Origin: Helicobacteraceae bacterium | GTDB lineage: Bacteria > Campylobacterota > Campylobacteria > Campylobacterales > Sulfurimonadaceae | DNA length: 13,289 nt | Direction of reading: 5' to 3' | NCBI GenBank assembly: GCA_027057185.1 | Contig: JALUJE010000060.1 | Span: 1-13,289, forward strand | Part shown: positions 1-7,108 of the stretch, in pieces | How positions within the stretch are numbered: the first letter of the stretch is position 1 | Layout: every line of letters begins with the position of its first letter | Notes under the pieces: generated by a model | Database searches by the model: none | What the model was told of the DNA's origin: nothing | Seen by the model: only the letters and a program-made list of their open reading frames with translations | Program-made: the position numbers and the translations under genes

Positions 1-101
1 ACTTTATTGGTCAGCGCCTCCAGATGGAAAAATTTAAAGAAAAAATGGAAAAAATGATGGATGAAATGAAAAAAGCCGCCAAGATCACTTACGCCAAATA
101 G
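1..101 (+). CDS. C-terminal tail of an unidentified protein (5' end outside window)
   Basis: Only the last 32 codons are visible, read in the frame beginning at base 3 and ending at TAG (99-101). The tail is rich in Lys, Glu and Met (it contains MEKFKEKMEKMMDEMKK), which suggests an amphipathic helix or coiled coil, and ends AKITYAK. I do not recognise the family. The stop codon shares its G with a GTG at 101-103 that is the likely start of the next gene, so the two are probably co-transcribed and translationally coupled. The reading frame is supported by its clean join to that next gene; the function is unknown. Confidence 0.5.
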   Translation, partial: FIGQRLQMEKFKEKMEKMMDEMKKAAKITYAK

Positions 102-982
102 TGATTGTCCTCCCTTCTGTCGTTGAAACAATAACGTTTCGCGGCAAAGGCCTCCATGTTAAACGCGACGACCTGTTGCATCCTTACCTTAGCTGAAACA
201 AATTTCGTAAACTTTACACGCTCTATCATACTCCGGCATCACGTTACCAAAAAGTAATCTCGTATGGTGGGAGTCAATCAAATGCCATGCTCTCTCTTGC
301 GTATATCTGTCACATGAAAGGTTGGGCATTTGAATACTACACCAAACCACTCAATTTACATGTAAAAAATAGTACCGATGGTAATTTTTCCAAGGCGAAG
401 GCATTGGGTATGAAAGTGGTGGAGCTGACGCACGAGGAGTATGAGCGTAGCATCAATGCACTCTTTTTTCATACCGATGAAACAATTGCACTCATTCCAC
501 AAGGAGGAGCTGCATCGATGGCACAAGAAGGTGTTACGCTTTTAGCCGATGAAATTACCCGGTGGCAACAAGCGATGCAGATAGAAAATTTACATGTAGT
601 GACCCCTTCTGGTACGGGAACAACGGCATTTTATTTGGCTCAAGTACTCTCATGTGCATGCTATACGACACCGGTTGTCGGTAGTGTTGCCTATCTGAAA
701 AAGCAGATGCGTGCTTTGGGTGAGCTGCCGGTAAATTTGCAGGTTATTGATACAAAGAAAACCTACCATTTTGCCAAGCCCTATAGAAGCTTTCTTACCG
801 TGCATGAAGAACTCAAACGCTGTGGGATTGAATTTGACTTGCTTTATGCACCTAAAATGTGGCTGGCACTTGAAGAAGAGACGGAAGCGCTACGTGGTGA
901 TATTCTCTATGTTCATAGCGGCGGTGTGTACGGAAATGCTACAATGTGTCAACGATATCACTATAAAGGGTGGATAAGATGA
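101..982 (+). pseudogene. ACC deaminase/D-cysteine desulfhydrase-like PLP enzyme, interrupted by an in-frame TGA
   Basis: Enzymes of this fold-type II PLP family deaminate or desulfhydrate small amino acids such as 1-aminocyclopropane-1-carboxylate or D-cysteine. Reading from GTG 101 gives HVKRDDLLHPYLS, then TGA (194-196) as codon 32, then NKFRKL, and later ISYGGSQSNAMLSL. Family members have S-G-N-K-x-R-K-L here, where the Lys (codon 34 in this gene) carries PLP; the TGA replaces the conserved Gly (GGA to TGA is one base). The frame is otherwise open to TGA 980-982, about 293 codons, normal for the family, and still holds a glycine-rich GTGTTAF stretch and a C-terminal HSGGVYGN motif. Reinitiation at ATG 287 would give 231 residues without the PLP lysine, so that product should be inactive. 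Near-intact conservation points to a recent nonsense change or a sequence error. I see no strong ribosome site before GTG 101. Confidence 0.8.
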
Positions 983-1182
983 CTTCTTCTCAAGAAAAAA
1001 AGATTAAACGGGTACTGTTATTGCTGTTGGTTTCGCCTTTTATTTCGGGGTTTTTAACGGCAATGATCGTTTTTACCGAGCCTGACATCATGATGTCGAT
1101 GGGACTGGCAGGCATGGTTGGTTTGTGGATGATTAGCGCTATAGCAAGCTATAAAGCAATTAAAGGGTATATTTTCGGTTAG
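979..1182 (+). CDS. Small two-helix inner-membrane protein, unknown function
   Basis: The product is 67 residues. A short basic N-terminus (MTSSQEKKIKR) is followed by two hydrophobic helices, about residues 12-33 and 40-58, and a short tail ending GYIFG; this predicts a hairpin in the inner membrane. I chose ATG 979 rather than the in-frame GTG 970 because AAAGGG (965-970) lies eight bases before it and because ATG overlaps the preceding gene's stop as ATGA (979-982), a common coupling arrangement. Its own stop (1180-1182) overlaps the stop of fbaA on the other strand. I do not recognise a family. The gene is probably real, given the ribosome site and the membrane-protein composition. Confidence 0.65.
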   Translation: MTSSQEKKIKRVLLLLLVSPFISGFLTAMIVFTEPDIMMSMGLAGMVGLWMISAIASYKAIKGYIFG

Positions 1183-2252
1183 TTTCTATTTCGGGCATTC
1201 AGATCGTCAAAGGCAACTAAAACACGTTGTACAAGTCCCTCTTGACCGGCACGTAACCACTTTCTCGGATCATAATACTTTTTGTTGGGCTTATCGGCAC
1301 CTTCAGGATTTCCAATCTGTCCTTGCAGGTAAGGCTGATATTTCTCATAGTAATGTTTCACACCATTCCAGGTTGCCCACTGGGTGTCGGTATCGACATT
1401 CATTTTAATAACACCGTAGCTGATAGCCTCACGAATCTCTTCGAGCGATGAGCCTGAACCACCGTGAAATACAAAGTCTACCGGTTTTGCATCGGTATGA
1501 AATTTTTGGGCAATATACTGTTGTGAGTTATCTAAAATGGATGGCGTAAGTGTGACGTTACCGGGTTTATAGACACCGTGGACATTACCGAAGGACGCGG
1601 CAATAGTAAAACGGTGGCTTACTTTGGAGAGCTCCTCGTAGGCATAGGCAACTTCTTCGGGCTGCGTATAGAGCAGGGCATTATCAATATCGGTATTGTC
1701 CACGCCGTCCTCTTCACCGCCGGTAACACCCAGCTCAATTTCTAGACTCATTCCCAGCTTTTGCATACGTTCAAGATAGCTTTTGCAGGTTGCAATATTC
1801 TCTTCAATCGGTTCTTCAGAGAGATCAATCATATGAGAACTAAACAGTGGGGTACCGTAGCTTTGGTAGTGTGCTTCCGATGCCTCGAGTAGGGCATCAA
1901 TCCAGGGGAGGAGTTTGCGTGCGGCATGATCGGTATGTAAAATAACTGCTACACCATATGCTTCTGCCATCATATGCACATGTTGCGCTCCGGAGATGGC
2001 ACCGCCAATCGAAGCAAAATCGTGAGCATTGCTAAGACCTTTACCGGCAAAAAAGCTTGCTCCTCCATGTGAAAACTGAATAATCACCGGAGCATTTGCC
2101 TCACGGGCTGCTTCGAGCACTCCGTTGATAGAGTCTGAATTCACTACATTGATGGCAGGAAGGGCAAATCCACCCTCTTTTGCCGCTTTATATACCTTCT
2201 GAACATCGTCACCACTTAAAACACCCGGCTTCACTAAATCCAATATACCCAT
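1179..2252 (-). CDS. fbaA: Class II fructose-bisphosphate aldolase
   Basis: This zinc-dependent cytoplasmic aldolase reversibly splits fructose 1,6-bisphosphate into dihydroxyacetone phosphate and glyceraldehyde 3-phosphate; in an autotroph it mainly serves gluconeogenesis. The 357-residue protein matches the E. coli FbaA type along its whole length: VKPGVLSGDDVQKVYKAA at the start, VILHTDHAAR with the zinc-binding His and the active-site Asp, LFSSHMIDLSEEP, ELGVTGGEEDGVDNT, ASFGNVHGVYKPGN, FVFHGGSGS and NKKYYDPRKWLRAGQ. The frame extends five codons further to TTG 2267, but ATG 2252 is the better start because GGAGG (2261-2265 on the minus strand) lies eight bases before it, and the protein then begins MGILDLVKPG as in the family. 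It is transcribed alone from the divergent region shared with the M23 gene. Confidence 0.97.
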   Translation of the reverse strand: MGILDLVKPGVLSGDDVQKVYKAAKEGGFALPAINVVNSDSINGVLEAAREANAPVIIQFSHGGASFFAGKGLSNAHDFASIGGAISGAQHVHMMAEAYGVAVILHTDHAARKLLPWIDALLEASEAHYQSYGTPLFSSHMIDLSEEPIEENIATCKSYLERMQKLGMSLEIELGVTGGEEDGVDNTDIDNALLYTQPEEVAYAYEELSKVSHRFTIAASFGNVHGVYKPGNVTLTPSILDNSQQYIAQKFHTDAKPVDFVFHGGSGSSLEEIREAISYGVIKMNVDTDTQWATWNGVKHYYEKYQPYLQGQIGNPEGADKPNKKYYDPRKWLRAGQEGLVQRVLVAFDDLNARNRN

Positions 2253-2278
2253 GAAAAAATCCTCCAAAATAATGGCGG

Positions 2279-2284
2279 ATTATA
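2279..2284 (-). promoter_or_regulatory. Extended -10 promoter candidate for fbaA
   Basis: On the minus strand the sequence reads TGTTATAAT, an extended -10 (TG-N-TATAAT). It would place the transcription start near 2272, just ahead of the GGAGG ribosome site. There is no good -35 hexamer, as is usual when the -10 is extended. It lies in the short divergent region before fbaA. Confidence 0.5.
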
Positions 2285-2296
2285 ACAATTTTTTGG

Positions 2297-2302
2297 TATG
2301 AT
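2297..2302 (+). promoter_or_regulatory. -10 candidate for the M23 peptidase gene
   Basis: TATGAT at 2297-2302 is a plausible -10 element, with transcription starting near 2309 and the ribosome site GAGGAT beginning at 2314. No convincing -35 is visible. The region between the two divergent genes is so short that both promoters must sit side by side. Confidence 0.35.
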
Positions 2303-2325
2303 AAAGCTCAAATGAGGATTAAATT

Positions 2326-3699
2326 TTGAATATTTTGATGAGCGTTGTTTTTTTGTACAGCATCACACTTTATGCAGCGCATCCCAAGGCCTTTGCCTCC
2401 CTCGCCAAAAATTTTGACACGGATATTCAGAACATTCGTGTTTATGAAAAGAGTGGATGTTTTCATATGCATCATCCGTTTTTCGAAGCGTATACGCATC
2501 AGATTGAGCAGTGCTTTGTCTTGGGCTTTGCACTCGATCGCGCCATTGAAGAGGCTGAGGATACTCCGGAACAAAAAACAGTGTATTTGCAGGCATTGCG
2601 AGCATTACAATCGGATCACGAGGTACTAGAAACATTGTATATTGATCGGCTCAATGGTGCGATGGCAGATGACAATCTTACGTGCTTTACACAGATGCTC
2701 AACACTCCAATGGCACCGTTGTTACAGGAGCGCTTGCGTCAACGGGTACTTGAGTATTATCGATCCAGACGGGTACACCATCGCATTAAAGCGGCAGAGG
2801 CTCTGTTGCAAGAGCAGCAACTTGATGCGTACAGCCGTAAAGTTGCCATTGAAGAGCAGCAGGCGTATGAAGAACATCTTCGGGTATTGACTGCGGCACA
2901 GGCCAAAAAAATACGTCGTTCAGGGGTACGGAATCGACGTAACAGTGTCTTGGTTTCTACAAAAAATATTGGAAATGATATTGAGTTTTATGCCCAAAAC
3001 CGTAATGCTTTTGCGGTGACAATGACACTGAAACTCAGGCAGTTGAAAAATCTTAAGGCTACTCAGAAGCTACCTCTGTATGTCGAATTGCCGGCACACT
3101 CCAAACAGAAAATACTGCGTCTACAACGTATTGATGTGACACTTCCGGTGCAGTACCAGTCCCGCTACGGTTGGGTGATGGGGCTGGCATCGGCACGGCA
3201 TGATGCAAATTATGAGTACTGGCTTCCCTTTCAAAAAGGTAAAAAAGTGCGGGTGTCGCAAGGATTTAACGGAAAAACCAGCCATAATGGCTATTCGCGA
3301 TATGCCGTAGATTTTGCGGTGCCTGAGGGAACACCCATCTATGCGGCACGTGGCGGTACGGTGGTGGCAACCAAGGCTTCGGGTGCAAAAGGGGCACTCA
3401 AACGTAGTTATGGCAAGTATGCCAACTATATTGTTATTGAACATCGTGACGGAACGTTCGGAAAATATTATCATCTTCAACAAGGGGGTGTCCGGGTGTC
3501 AGTAGGTAGTGTGGTAAGGCGGGGTGAGCTTATTGGCTATAGCGGCAATACGGGTTACTCCAGTGGGCCACATCTGCACTTTAGTGTGAGCAAGGTCGAT
3601 CCTCGGTACAAGCAGCGCCCGATTACCGTGCCGTTTCGGTTGCAAACTGCCAAGGGCATCGTTAGTAGTATTAGGCGGGGAGATGTTTACACGAGGTAA
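2326..3699 (+). CDS. Exported M23 family zinc metallopeptidase (peptidoglycan endopeptidase)
   Basis: The 457-residue protein starts with a short signal peptide (MNILMSVVFLYSITLYAA). The N-terminal half is alpha-helical, with a charged coiled-coil-like stretch at about residues 160-200. It is followed by a beta-rich linker domain (about 205-290) of the kind found ahead of M23 in many proteobacterial proteins, then the LytM/M23 domain (about 300-445). Likely zinc and catalytic residues are H320 and D329 (in SHNGYSRYAVDFAVP), H383 (KYYHL) and H416/H418 (GPHLHFSV). GYSGNTGYSSGPHLHF is a family signature. Such enzymes cut peptidoglycan cross-links in the periplasm during growth or cell shaping. 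The start is TTG 2326: GAGGAT (2314-2319) is well spaced for it, whereas ATG 2338 is too far away. It does not look like Csd3 by its motif, so I give no symbol. Its 3' end overlaps the cupin gene. Confidence 0.9.
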   Translation: MNILMSVVFLYSITLYAAHPKAFASLAKNFDTDIQNIRVYEKSGCFHMHHPFFEAYTHQIEQCFVLGFALDRAIEEAEDTPEQKTVYLQALRALQSDHEVLETLYIDRLNGAMADDNLTCFTQMLNTPMAPLLQERLRQRVLEYYRSRRVHHRIKAAEALLQEQQLDAYSRKVAIEEQQAYEEHLRVLTAAQAKKIRRSGVRNRRNSVLVSTKNIGNDIEFYAQNRNAFAVTMTLKLRQLKNLKATQKLPLYVELPAHSKQKILRLQRIDVTLPVQYQSRYGWVMGLASARHDANYEYWLPFQKGKKVRVSQGFNGKTSHNGYSRYAVDFAVPEGTPIYAARGGTVVATKASGAKGALKRSYGKYANYIVIEHRDGTFGKYYHLQQGGVRVSVGSVVRRGELIGYSGNTGYSSGPHLHFSVSKVDPRYKQRPITVPFRLQTAKGIVSSIRRGDVYTR

Positions 3700-3994
3700 T
3701 ATGCATAGCAAGCCAAAGTGCCTGTGCTGAGGTGTTTATGACTCGATGGGGTGTGCGGGCTTTAAGAAATAGATAATCTCCGCACTGCAATGCCATCACA
3801 TCTCCGGCAACATTGAGTGTCGCCTCACCTTGTAGTAGCAGGACCCACTCGTCCTGTTCTTGTTCCATCCACCTGCCGTGGTTAAACGAGGCAGAGACAA
3901 TCCGTTCTACGGTAATGTGATGATGAGAGAGCAGGGTCTCAAACGCTTCACCGTGTGTAGGACAGGGCGGTAGATTTGTAAAAATATTATGCAT
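3671..3994 (-). CDS. Small cupin-domain protein
   Basis: This 107-residue single-domain cupin has FETLLSHHHITVERIVSAS, then GRWMEQEQDEWVLLLQGEA (first cupin motif region), AGDVMALQCGDYLFLKARTPHRV (second motif, H83) and WLAMH. It belongs to a proteobacterial group typified by a DEWV(L/M)LLQGEA core. The usual His-x-His of motif 1 is replaced here by Glu/Gln/Asp residues, so metal binding, if any, may be unusual; the substrate is unknown. ATG 3992-3994 is the first good start, with only a weak GGA ribosome site. The last 29 bases overlap the M23 gene tail to tail. An FNR-type box (3998-4011) lies immediately upstream and could affect its expression. Confidence 0.85.
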   Translation of the reverse strand: MHNIFTNLPPCPTHGEAFETLLSHHHITVERIVSASFNHGRWMEQEQDEWVLLLQGEATLNVAGDVMALQCGDYLFLKARTPHRVINTSAQALWLAMHITSCKHLPA

Positions 3995-3997
3995 TTG

Positions 3998-4011
3998 TTG
4001 ATATCCATCAA
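3998..4011. promoter_or_regulatory. FNR/NNR (Crp-Fnr family) binding box
   Basis: The sequence TTGATATCCATCAA is a perfect match to the FNR-type palindrome TTGAT-N4-ATCAA. Its centre is 4004.5. If the TAATAT at 4034-4039 is the -10 of the hemerythrin operon, transcription would start near 4046 and the box would lie at -41.5, the classical class II activator position. On the other strand the box ends four bases before the cupin start codon and next to a possible TAAAAT -10 (4011-4016), so binding could also block cupin expression. The match is seen directly; the regulator (FNR, NnrR/DNR-like or another Crp-Fnr member) is inferred. Confidence 0.75.
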
Positions 4012-4033
4012 TTTTATTTCTTTAGAAGTGTCC

Positions 4034-4039
4034 TAATAT
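4034..4039 (+). promoter_or_regulatory. -10 candidate of the hemerythrin operon
   Basis: TAATAT is positioned as expected for a class II Crp/Fnr-activated promoter: it would be at -12 to -7 with a start at 4046 and the activator box centred at -41.5. There is no separate -35 hexamer, as expected for an activator-dependent promoter. The ribosome site AGGG (4061-4064) follows. Confidence 0.5.
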
Positions 4040-4070
4040 TACAATATCGAAAATAATAATAGGGTTACAG

Positions 4071-4514
4071 ATGGCAGATATTAAATCGTTTTTAACGACC
4101 GATCATCGCACGTGCGATGCATACTTTTCACAAATGGAAAATAGTGCAAATGAGGGAACATTGGCAGATGCCATGGAGGCTTACACAAAATTTTCCGGTG
4201 CCACCGAGCACCATTTTCAGATGGAAGAGCGGGTAATGTTCCCGGCCTTTGAACAGAAGACGGGTATGACACAAGGACCGACGGAAGTTATGCGTATGGA
4301 ACACCAGCAGCTTCGCTCTTTACTGAAACAGCTTGGCGAAGCTATTGAGCATGATGACCGTACCAAGTTTTTCGGATTGACTGAGACACTAATGATTATG
4401 ATGCAGCAGCACAACATGAAAGAAGAACAGATGCTCTACACCATGGCACAACAGCATCTGAGTGCTGATGCCGATCAGATTATTGATATGATGGAGTCGA
4501 TGATTGTCGAGTAG
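4071..4514 (+). CDS. Hemerythrin-like (HHE) diiron protein
   Basis: This 147-residue soluble four-helix protein has the ligand pattern of HHE hemerythrins: H12 (TTDHRTCD), H47/H48 and E52 (EHHFQMEERVMFP), H78 (MEHQQL), H114 and E118 or E119 (QQHNMKEEQMLY). Proteins of this type bind O2 or NO at a non-heme diiron centre and act in oxygen or nitrosative-stress sensing, storage or iron-sulfur repair; which of these applies here cannot be read from sequence. ATG 4071 has AGGG six bases upstream. It is the first gene of a three-gene operon and is only six bases from the next gene. The FNR-type box upstream fits a role under low oxygen or with nitrogen oxides. It is Met-rich towards the C-terminus (for example LMIMMQQH and IIDMMESM). 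Confidence 0.9.
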   Translation: MADIKSFLTTDHRTCDAYFSQMENSANEGTLADAMEAYTKFSGATEHHFQMEERVMFPAFEQKTGMTQGPTEVMRMEHQQLRSLLKQLGEAIEHDDRTKFFGLTETLMIMMQQHNMKEEQMLYTMAQQHLSADADQIIDMMESMIVE

Positions 4515-4520
4515 TTATTT

Positions 4521-5807
4521 ATGAATTTTACGGGTCTTTCACTGGAGCAGGCACCGCCTTTGAGTGCTCCGGCACGTTTTTTTATTACGGCGGTACTTTT
4601 TTTGATGTTCGCGGCAGTGGTCATGATATGTAGTGACAGTAGCAGTGTGAGCAGTCGCTATCGTGTTGAAGCCATTGCATTAACCCACCTTTTTACTCTT
4701 GGCGTTTTTGCTTTTGTGATGCTCGGCGCGCTTCAGCAGATGCTACCCGTTCTTGCCGGAGTGGCACTGCCGCAGGCATTACGGGTGGCACGGGCATCGC
4801 ATTTTCTTTTGAGCGTAGGGGTACTTGCGCTGTTTTTCGGACTTTTTTTTACCCTCTCGTGGTTGATGGCAATCGCGCTCATAATGCTTTTTTTAGGTTT
4901 TTTTCTAATTTTTGGTGCTATTATCGGCGCATTGATTGAGGTGAGGCATTTGAATGCAACGGTGCGTGCCATGGGTGTTGCCGTTGCTTTTGGAGTGGCT
5001 TCCGTGCTGATGGGTCTGCAGCTTTTAGGGGTGCATATTGGAGAAAATGTAACGCAGAGCAGTTATGTGCTTTCGAACATTCACAGTGTCTGGGCCATTT
5101 TTGGTTTTGCAGGAATCCTGGTTATAGGTGTCTCCTTTCAGATTTTACCGATGTTTTACGTTACCCCCGCATTTTCTAAAAACTTTACGAAATATGCGCT
5201 CGTAGGGGTTGTGACTGCACTGTTGGTCTGGCTACTACTTAATCTGGAGGCTGCATCATATGCTATAGTGGCAACCTTTCTGATCACGGCGGTATTATTA
5301 TGGTTTTCGCTGGAGGTACTGCATCAACTGAAAGTACGTCAGCGTCAGCGAAGTGATGTTACCATCTGGTACTGGCAGTTGAGTGCCTATTCGCTCATGG
5401 CCGGCATGATTGTCTGGAGTCTTGATGCGATGGTACCGTATGACTTGAGTCTTTTAAGCGCATTACTTATTGGAGGAGGCTTTTTGCTTTCGATTATGAA
5501 TGGCATGCTTTATAAAATTATCCCTTTTTTGGTCTGGTTTCATCTCAATGCCAAAGGTTACATGAATATTCCGACCATGCAAGAGATGTTTTCTGAAACT
5601 GTGGCTGAGGTACAGTTTGCTATGCATCTTCTGGCGCTATTGCTTTGTCTTCCTTTTGTGTTTGGGGCACACACACTCCAGGCCGCGGGAGTACTTCTGT
5701 TAATCTCTTCGAGTCTGTTGTTGTTCAATCTGCTCAGTGCACTAAAAATTTACCGTGATACGTTAGAGCGTAAACCTGATTTTGACGTAAGCAAGAGCGC
5801 ATTATGA
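4521..5807 (+). CDS. Multi-pass membrane protein with heme-copper-oxidase/NnrS-like histidine motifs
   Basis: The 428-residue protein is almost entirely hydrophobic, with roughly 12 predicted transmembrane helices (for example about 20-37, 52-80, 94-112, 113-137, 151-172, 188-210, 225-241, 246-266, 287-304, 308-328, 360-380 and 385-405). Conserved-looking motifs are PPLSAPARFF at the N-terminus, ALTHLFTLGVFAFVMLGALQ (H56), SNIHSVWAIFGFAG (H188), SFQILPMFYVTP and PFLVWFHLNAKG (H341). Membrane histidines near helix ends recall heme-copper oxidase subunit I and NnrS-type proteins, so heme binding is possible but not shown. Similar uncharacterised proteins occur in denitrifying and sulfur-oxidising proteobacteria. 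It follows the hemerythrin gene by six bases and its stop overlaps the next start as ATGA (5804-5807), so it is the middle gene of an operon. A role in NO or O2 metabolism is inferred from that context. Confidence 0.8.
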   Translation: MNFTGLSLEQAPPLSAPARFFITAVLFLMFAAVVMICSDSSSVSSRYRVEAIALTHLFTLGVFAFVMLGALQQMLPVLAGVALPQALRVARASHFLLSVGVLALFFGLFFTLSWLMAIALIMLFLGFFLIFGAIIGALIEVRHLNATVRAMGVAVAFGVASVLMGLQLLGVHIGENVTQSSYVLSNIHSVWAIFGFAGILVIGVSFQILPMFYVTPAFSKNFTKYALVGVVTALLVWLLLNLEAASYAIVATFLITAVLLWFSLEVLHQLKVRQRQRSDVTIWYWQLSAYSLMAGMIVWSLDAMVPYDLSLLSALLIGGGFLLSIMNGMLYKIIPFLVWFHLNAKGYMNIPTMQEMFSETVAEVQFAMHLLALLLCLPFVFGAHTLQAAGVLLLISSSLLLFNLLSALKIYRDTLERKPDFDVSKSAL

Positions 5808-7057
5808 GTGATTACGAGGCGAAATTCCATCTACATGTAAAACGTACCCCCTATCATTCTCTTGAGCACGATGCGAAGGAATTTTTGAAAATAGAGAGTT
5901 TGCGGTATCGTTTTTCGTATCAGGAAGTTAAACAGCTAGTAGAGATGAGTATTGATCTACACATGTGGGATGAGCCACCTTTTCGTATGTTTTGGAAGGA
6001 ATTTCCCAACAAAAAAGCAGCATTCCAATGGGCACGACACTACTATGAAAGCAAGAAAAATCAATTGCACAGTTATCGACATTTTGATGTCAGCTCTCAC
6101 AAGACAGAGCATAAACTGAGGTTTTTGGAGCAAGAGAAAGCACATTTGGGTCTGGGCATGTGTCCAGTGGCATCTCCGAAAACACGCTGTTGCAATCTTT
6201 TAACACTCGATGCTGTCGAGAGTTGCGGGTTTGACTGTTCGTACTGCTCCATTCAGTCGTTTTATAACGATCACACCATCGGTTTTGACAGCGGTTTTGC
6301 TAAAAAACTCGATATGCTGGAGCTTGACCCGAACGTTATGTATCATATTGGTACGGGGCAGGCATCGGATTCTTTGTTGTGGGGCAATAGAGCCGGGATC
6401 TTAGATGCATTATTTGCATTTGCACGTAGGCATCCCAATGTTATTTTGGAGTTTAAAACTAAATCAGACAATATTAGCTATTTTCTTGAACATGAGGTGC
6501 CCTCAAATATTCTATGTACGTGGTCTCTCAATACTCCAACCATTATTACCAATGAAGAGCATCGAAGTGCACCGTTACACAAGCGGATTCAAAGTGCCCG
6601 TACCTTGGTAGACAACGGAGTGAAAGTCGGCTTTCATTTTCATCCGATTGTTGTTTATGAAGATTATCTTCAAGAGTATGTGTGTGTCTATGAAGAACTG
6701 CTGGCAACCTTTGAACCGTCCGAGGTGGCATTAGTCTCTTTTGGTACCCTGACGTTCATTAAGCCGGTTATTAAACAGTTGCGTGAGCGCAACTTTAAGA
6801 GTAAAATATTGCAGATGCCCTTTGCCGATGCTGCGGGAAAACTTTCCTACCCGCTCCAGCAAAAACGGGAGATGTTTGCACATGCCTACAAGAGTTTTCG
6901 ACCATGGCATGCAGAGGTTTTTTTCTATTTGTGTATGGAAGAACCGACACTGTGGCGCGAGACTTTCGGGTATGAGTATGCTACCAATATTGATTTTGAG
7001 CGCGATATGTTAAGCAGCTACGCCAACACACTGGGCATACCTTATCTCTATTCATAA
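5804..7057 (+). CDS. Spore photoproduct lyase-like radical SAM protein
   Basis: The 417-residue protein carries a radical SAM cluster motif C141-x3-C145-x2-C148 (SCGFDCSYCSIQSFYN), which binds a 4Fe-4S cluster and S-adenosylmethionine. Other recognisable parts are CPVASPKTRCCNLLTLD just before it (C120, C129, C130), GTGQASDSLLWG (183-194), EFKTKSDNI and WSLNTP. The order resembles the SplB family, but the organism is unlikely to form spores and the protein is about 75 residues longer than B. subtilis SplB, mostly at the N-terminus. At the place where SplB has its hydrogen-donor Cys (ACTSD, from memory), this protein has GQASD, so classical thymine-dimer repair is doubtful. The start ATG overlaps the preceding stop (ATGA). 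It is the last gene of the hemerythrin operon and ends ahead of a terminator. The substrate is unknown. Confidence 0.85.
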   Translation: MSDYEAKFHLHVKRTPYHSLEHDAKEFLKIESLRYRFSYQEVKQLVEMSIDLHMWDEPPFRMFWKEFPNKKAAFQWARHYYESKKNQLHSYRHFDVSSHKTEHKLRFLEQEKAHLGLGMCPVASPKTRCCNLLTLDAVESCGFDCSYCSIQSFYNDHTIGFDSGFAKKLDMLELDPNVMYHIGTGQASDSLLWGNRAGILDALFAFARRHPNVILEFKTKSDNISYFLEHEVPSNILCTWSLNTPTIITNEEHRSAPLHKRIQSARTLVDNGVKVGFHFHPIVVYEDYLQEYVCVYEELLATFEPSEVALVSFGTLTFIKPVIKQLRERNFKSKILQMPFADAAGKLSYPLQQKREMFAHAYKSFRPWHAEVFFYLCMEEPTLWRETFGYEYATNIDFERDMLSSYANTLGIPYLYS

Positions 7058-7108
7058 CAGCAGATTGTACTATGCATGGGCAAACTGATAATGGTCTAAG
7101 AAAGTGGT

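Noticed and set aside
194..196. Selenocysteine at the internal TGA
   Set aside because: Family members have Gly at this position, not Cys, and I see no convincing selenocysteine hairpin right after the TGA.
287..982. A stand-alone 231-residue PLP-enzyme gene starting at ATG 287
   Set aside because: Homologous sequence continues upstream in the same frame to GTG 101 across one TGA, and ATG 287 lies inside the conserved SQSNAM motif, after the PLP lysine. It is a fragment of the longer gene.
2253..2267. TTG 2267 as the start of fbaA
   Set aside because: The codons after it contain the GGAGG ribosome site for ATG 2252, and the family's N-terminus matches the shorter form.
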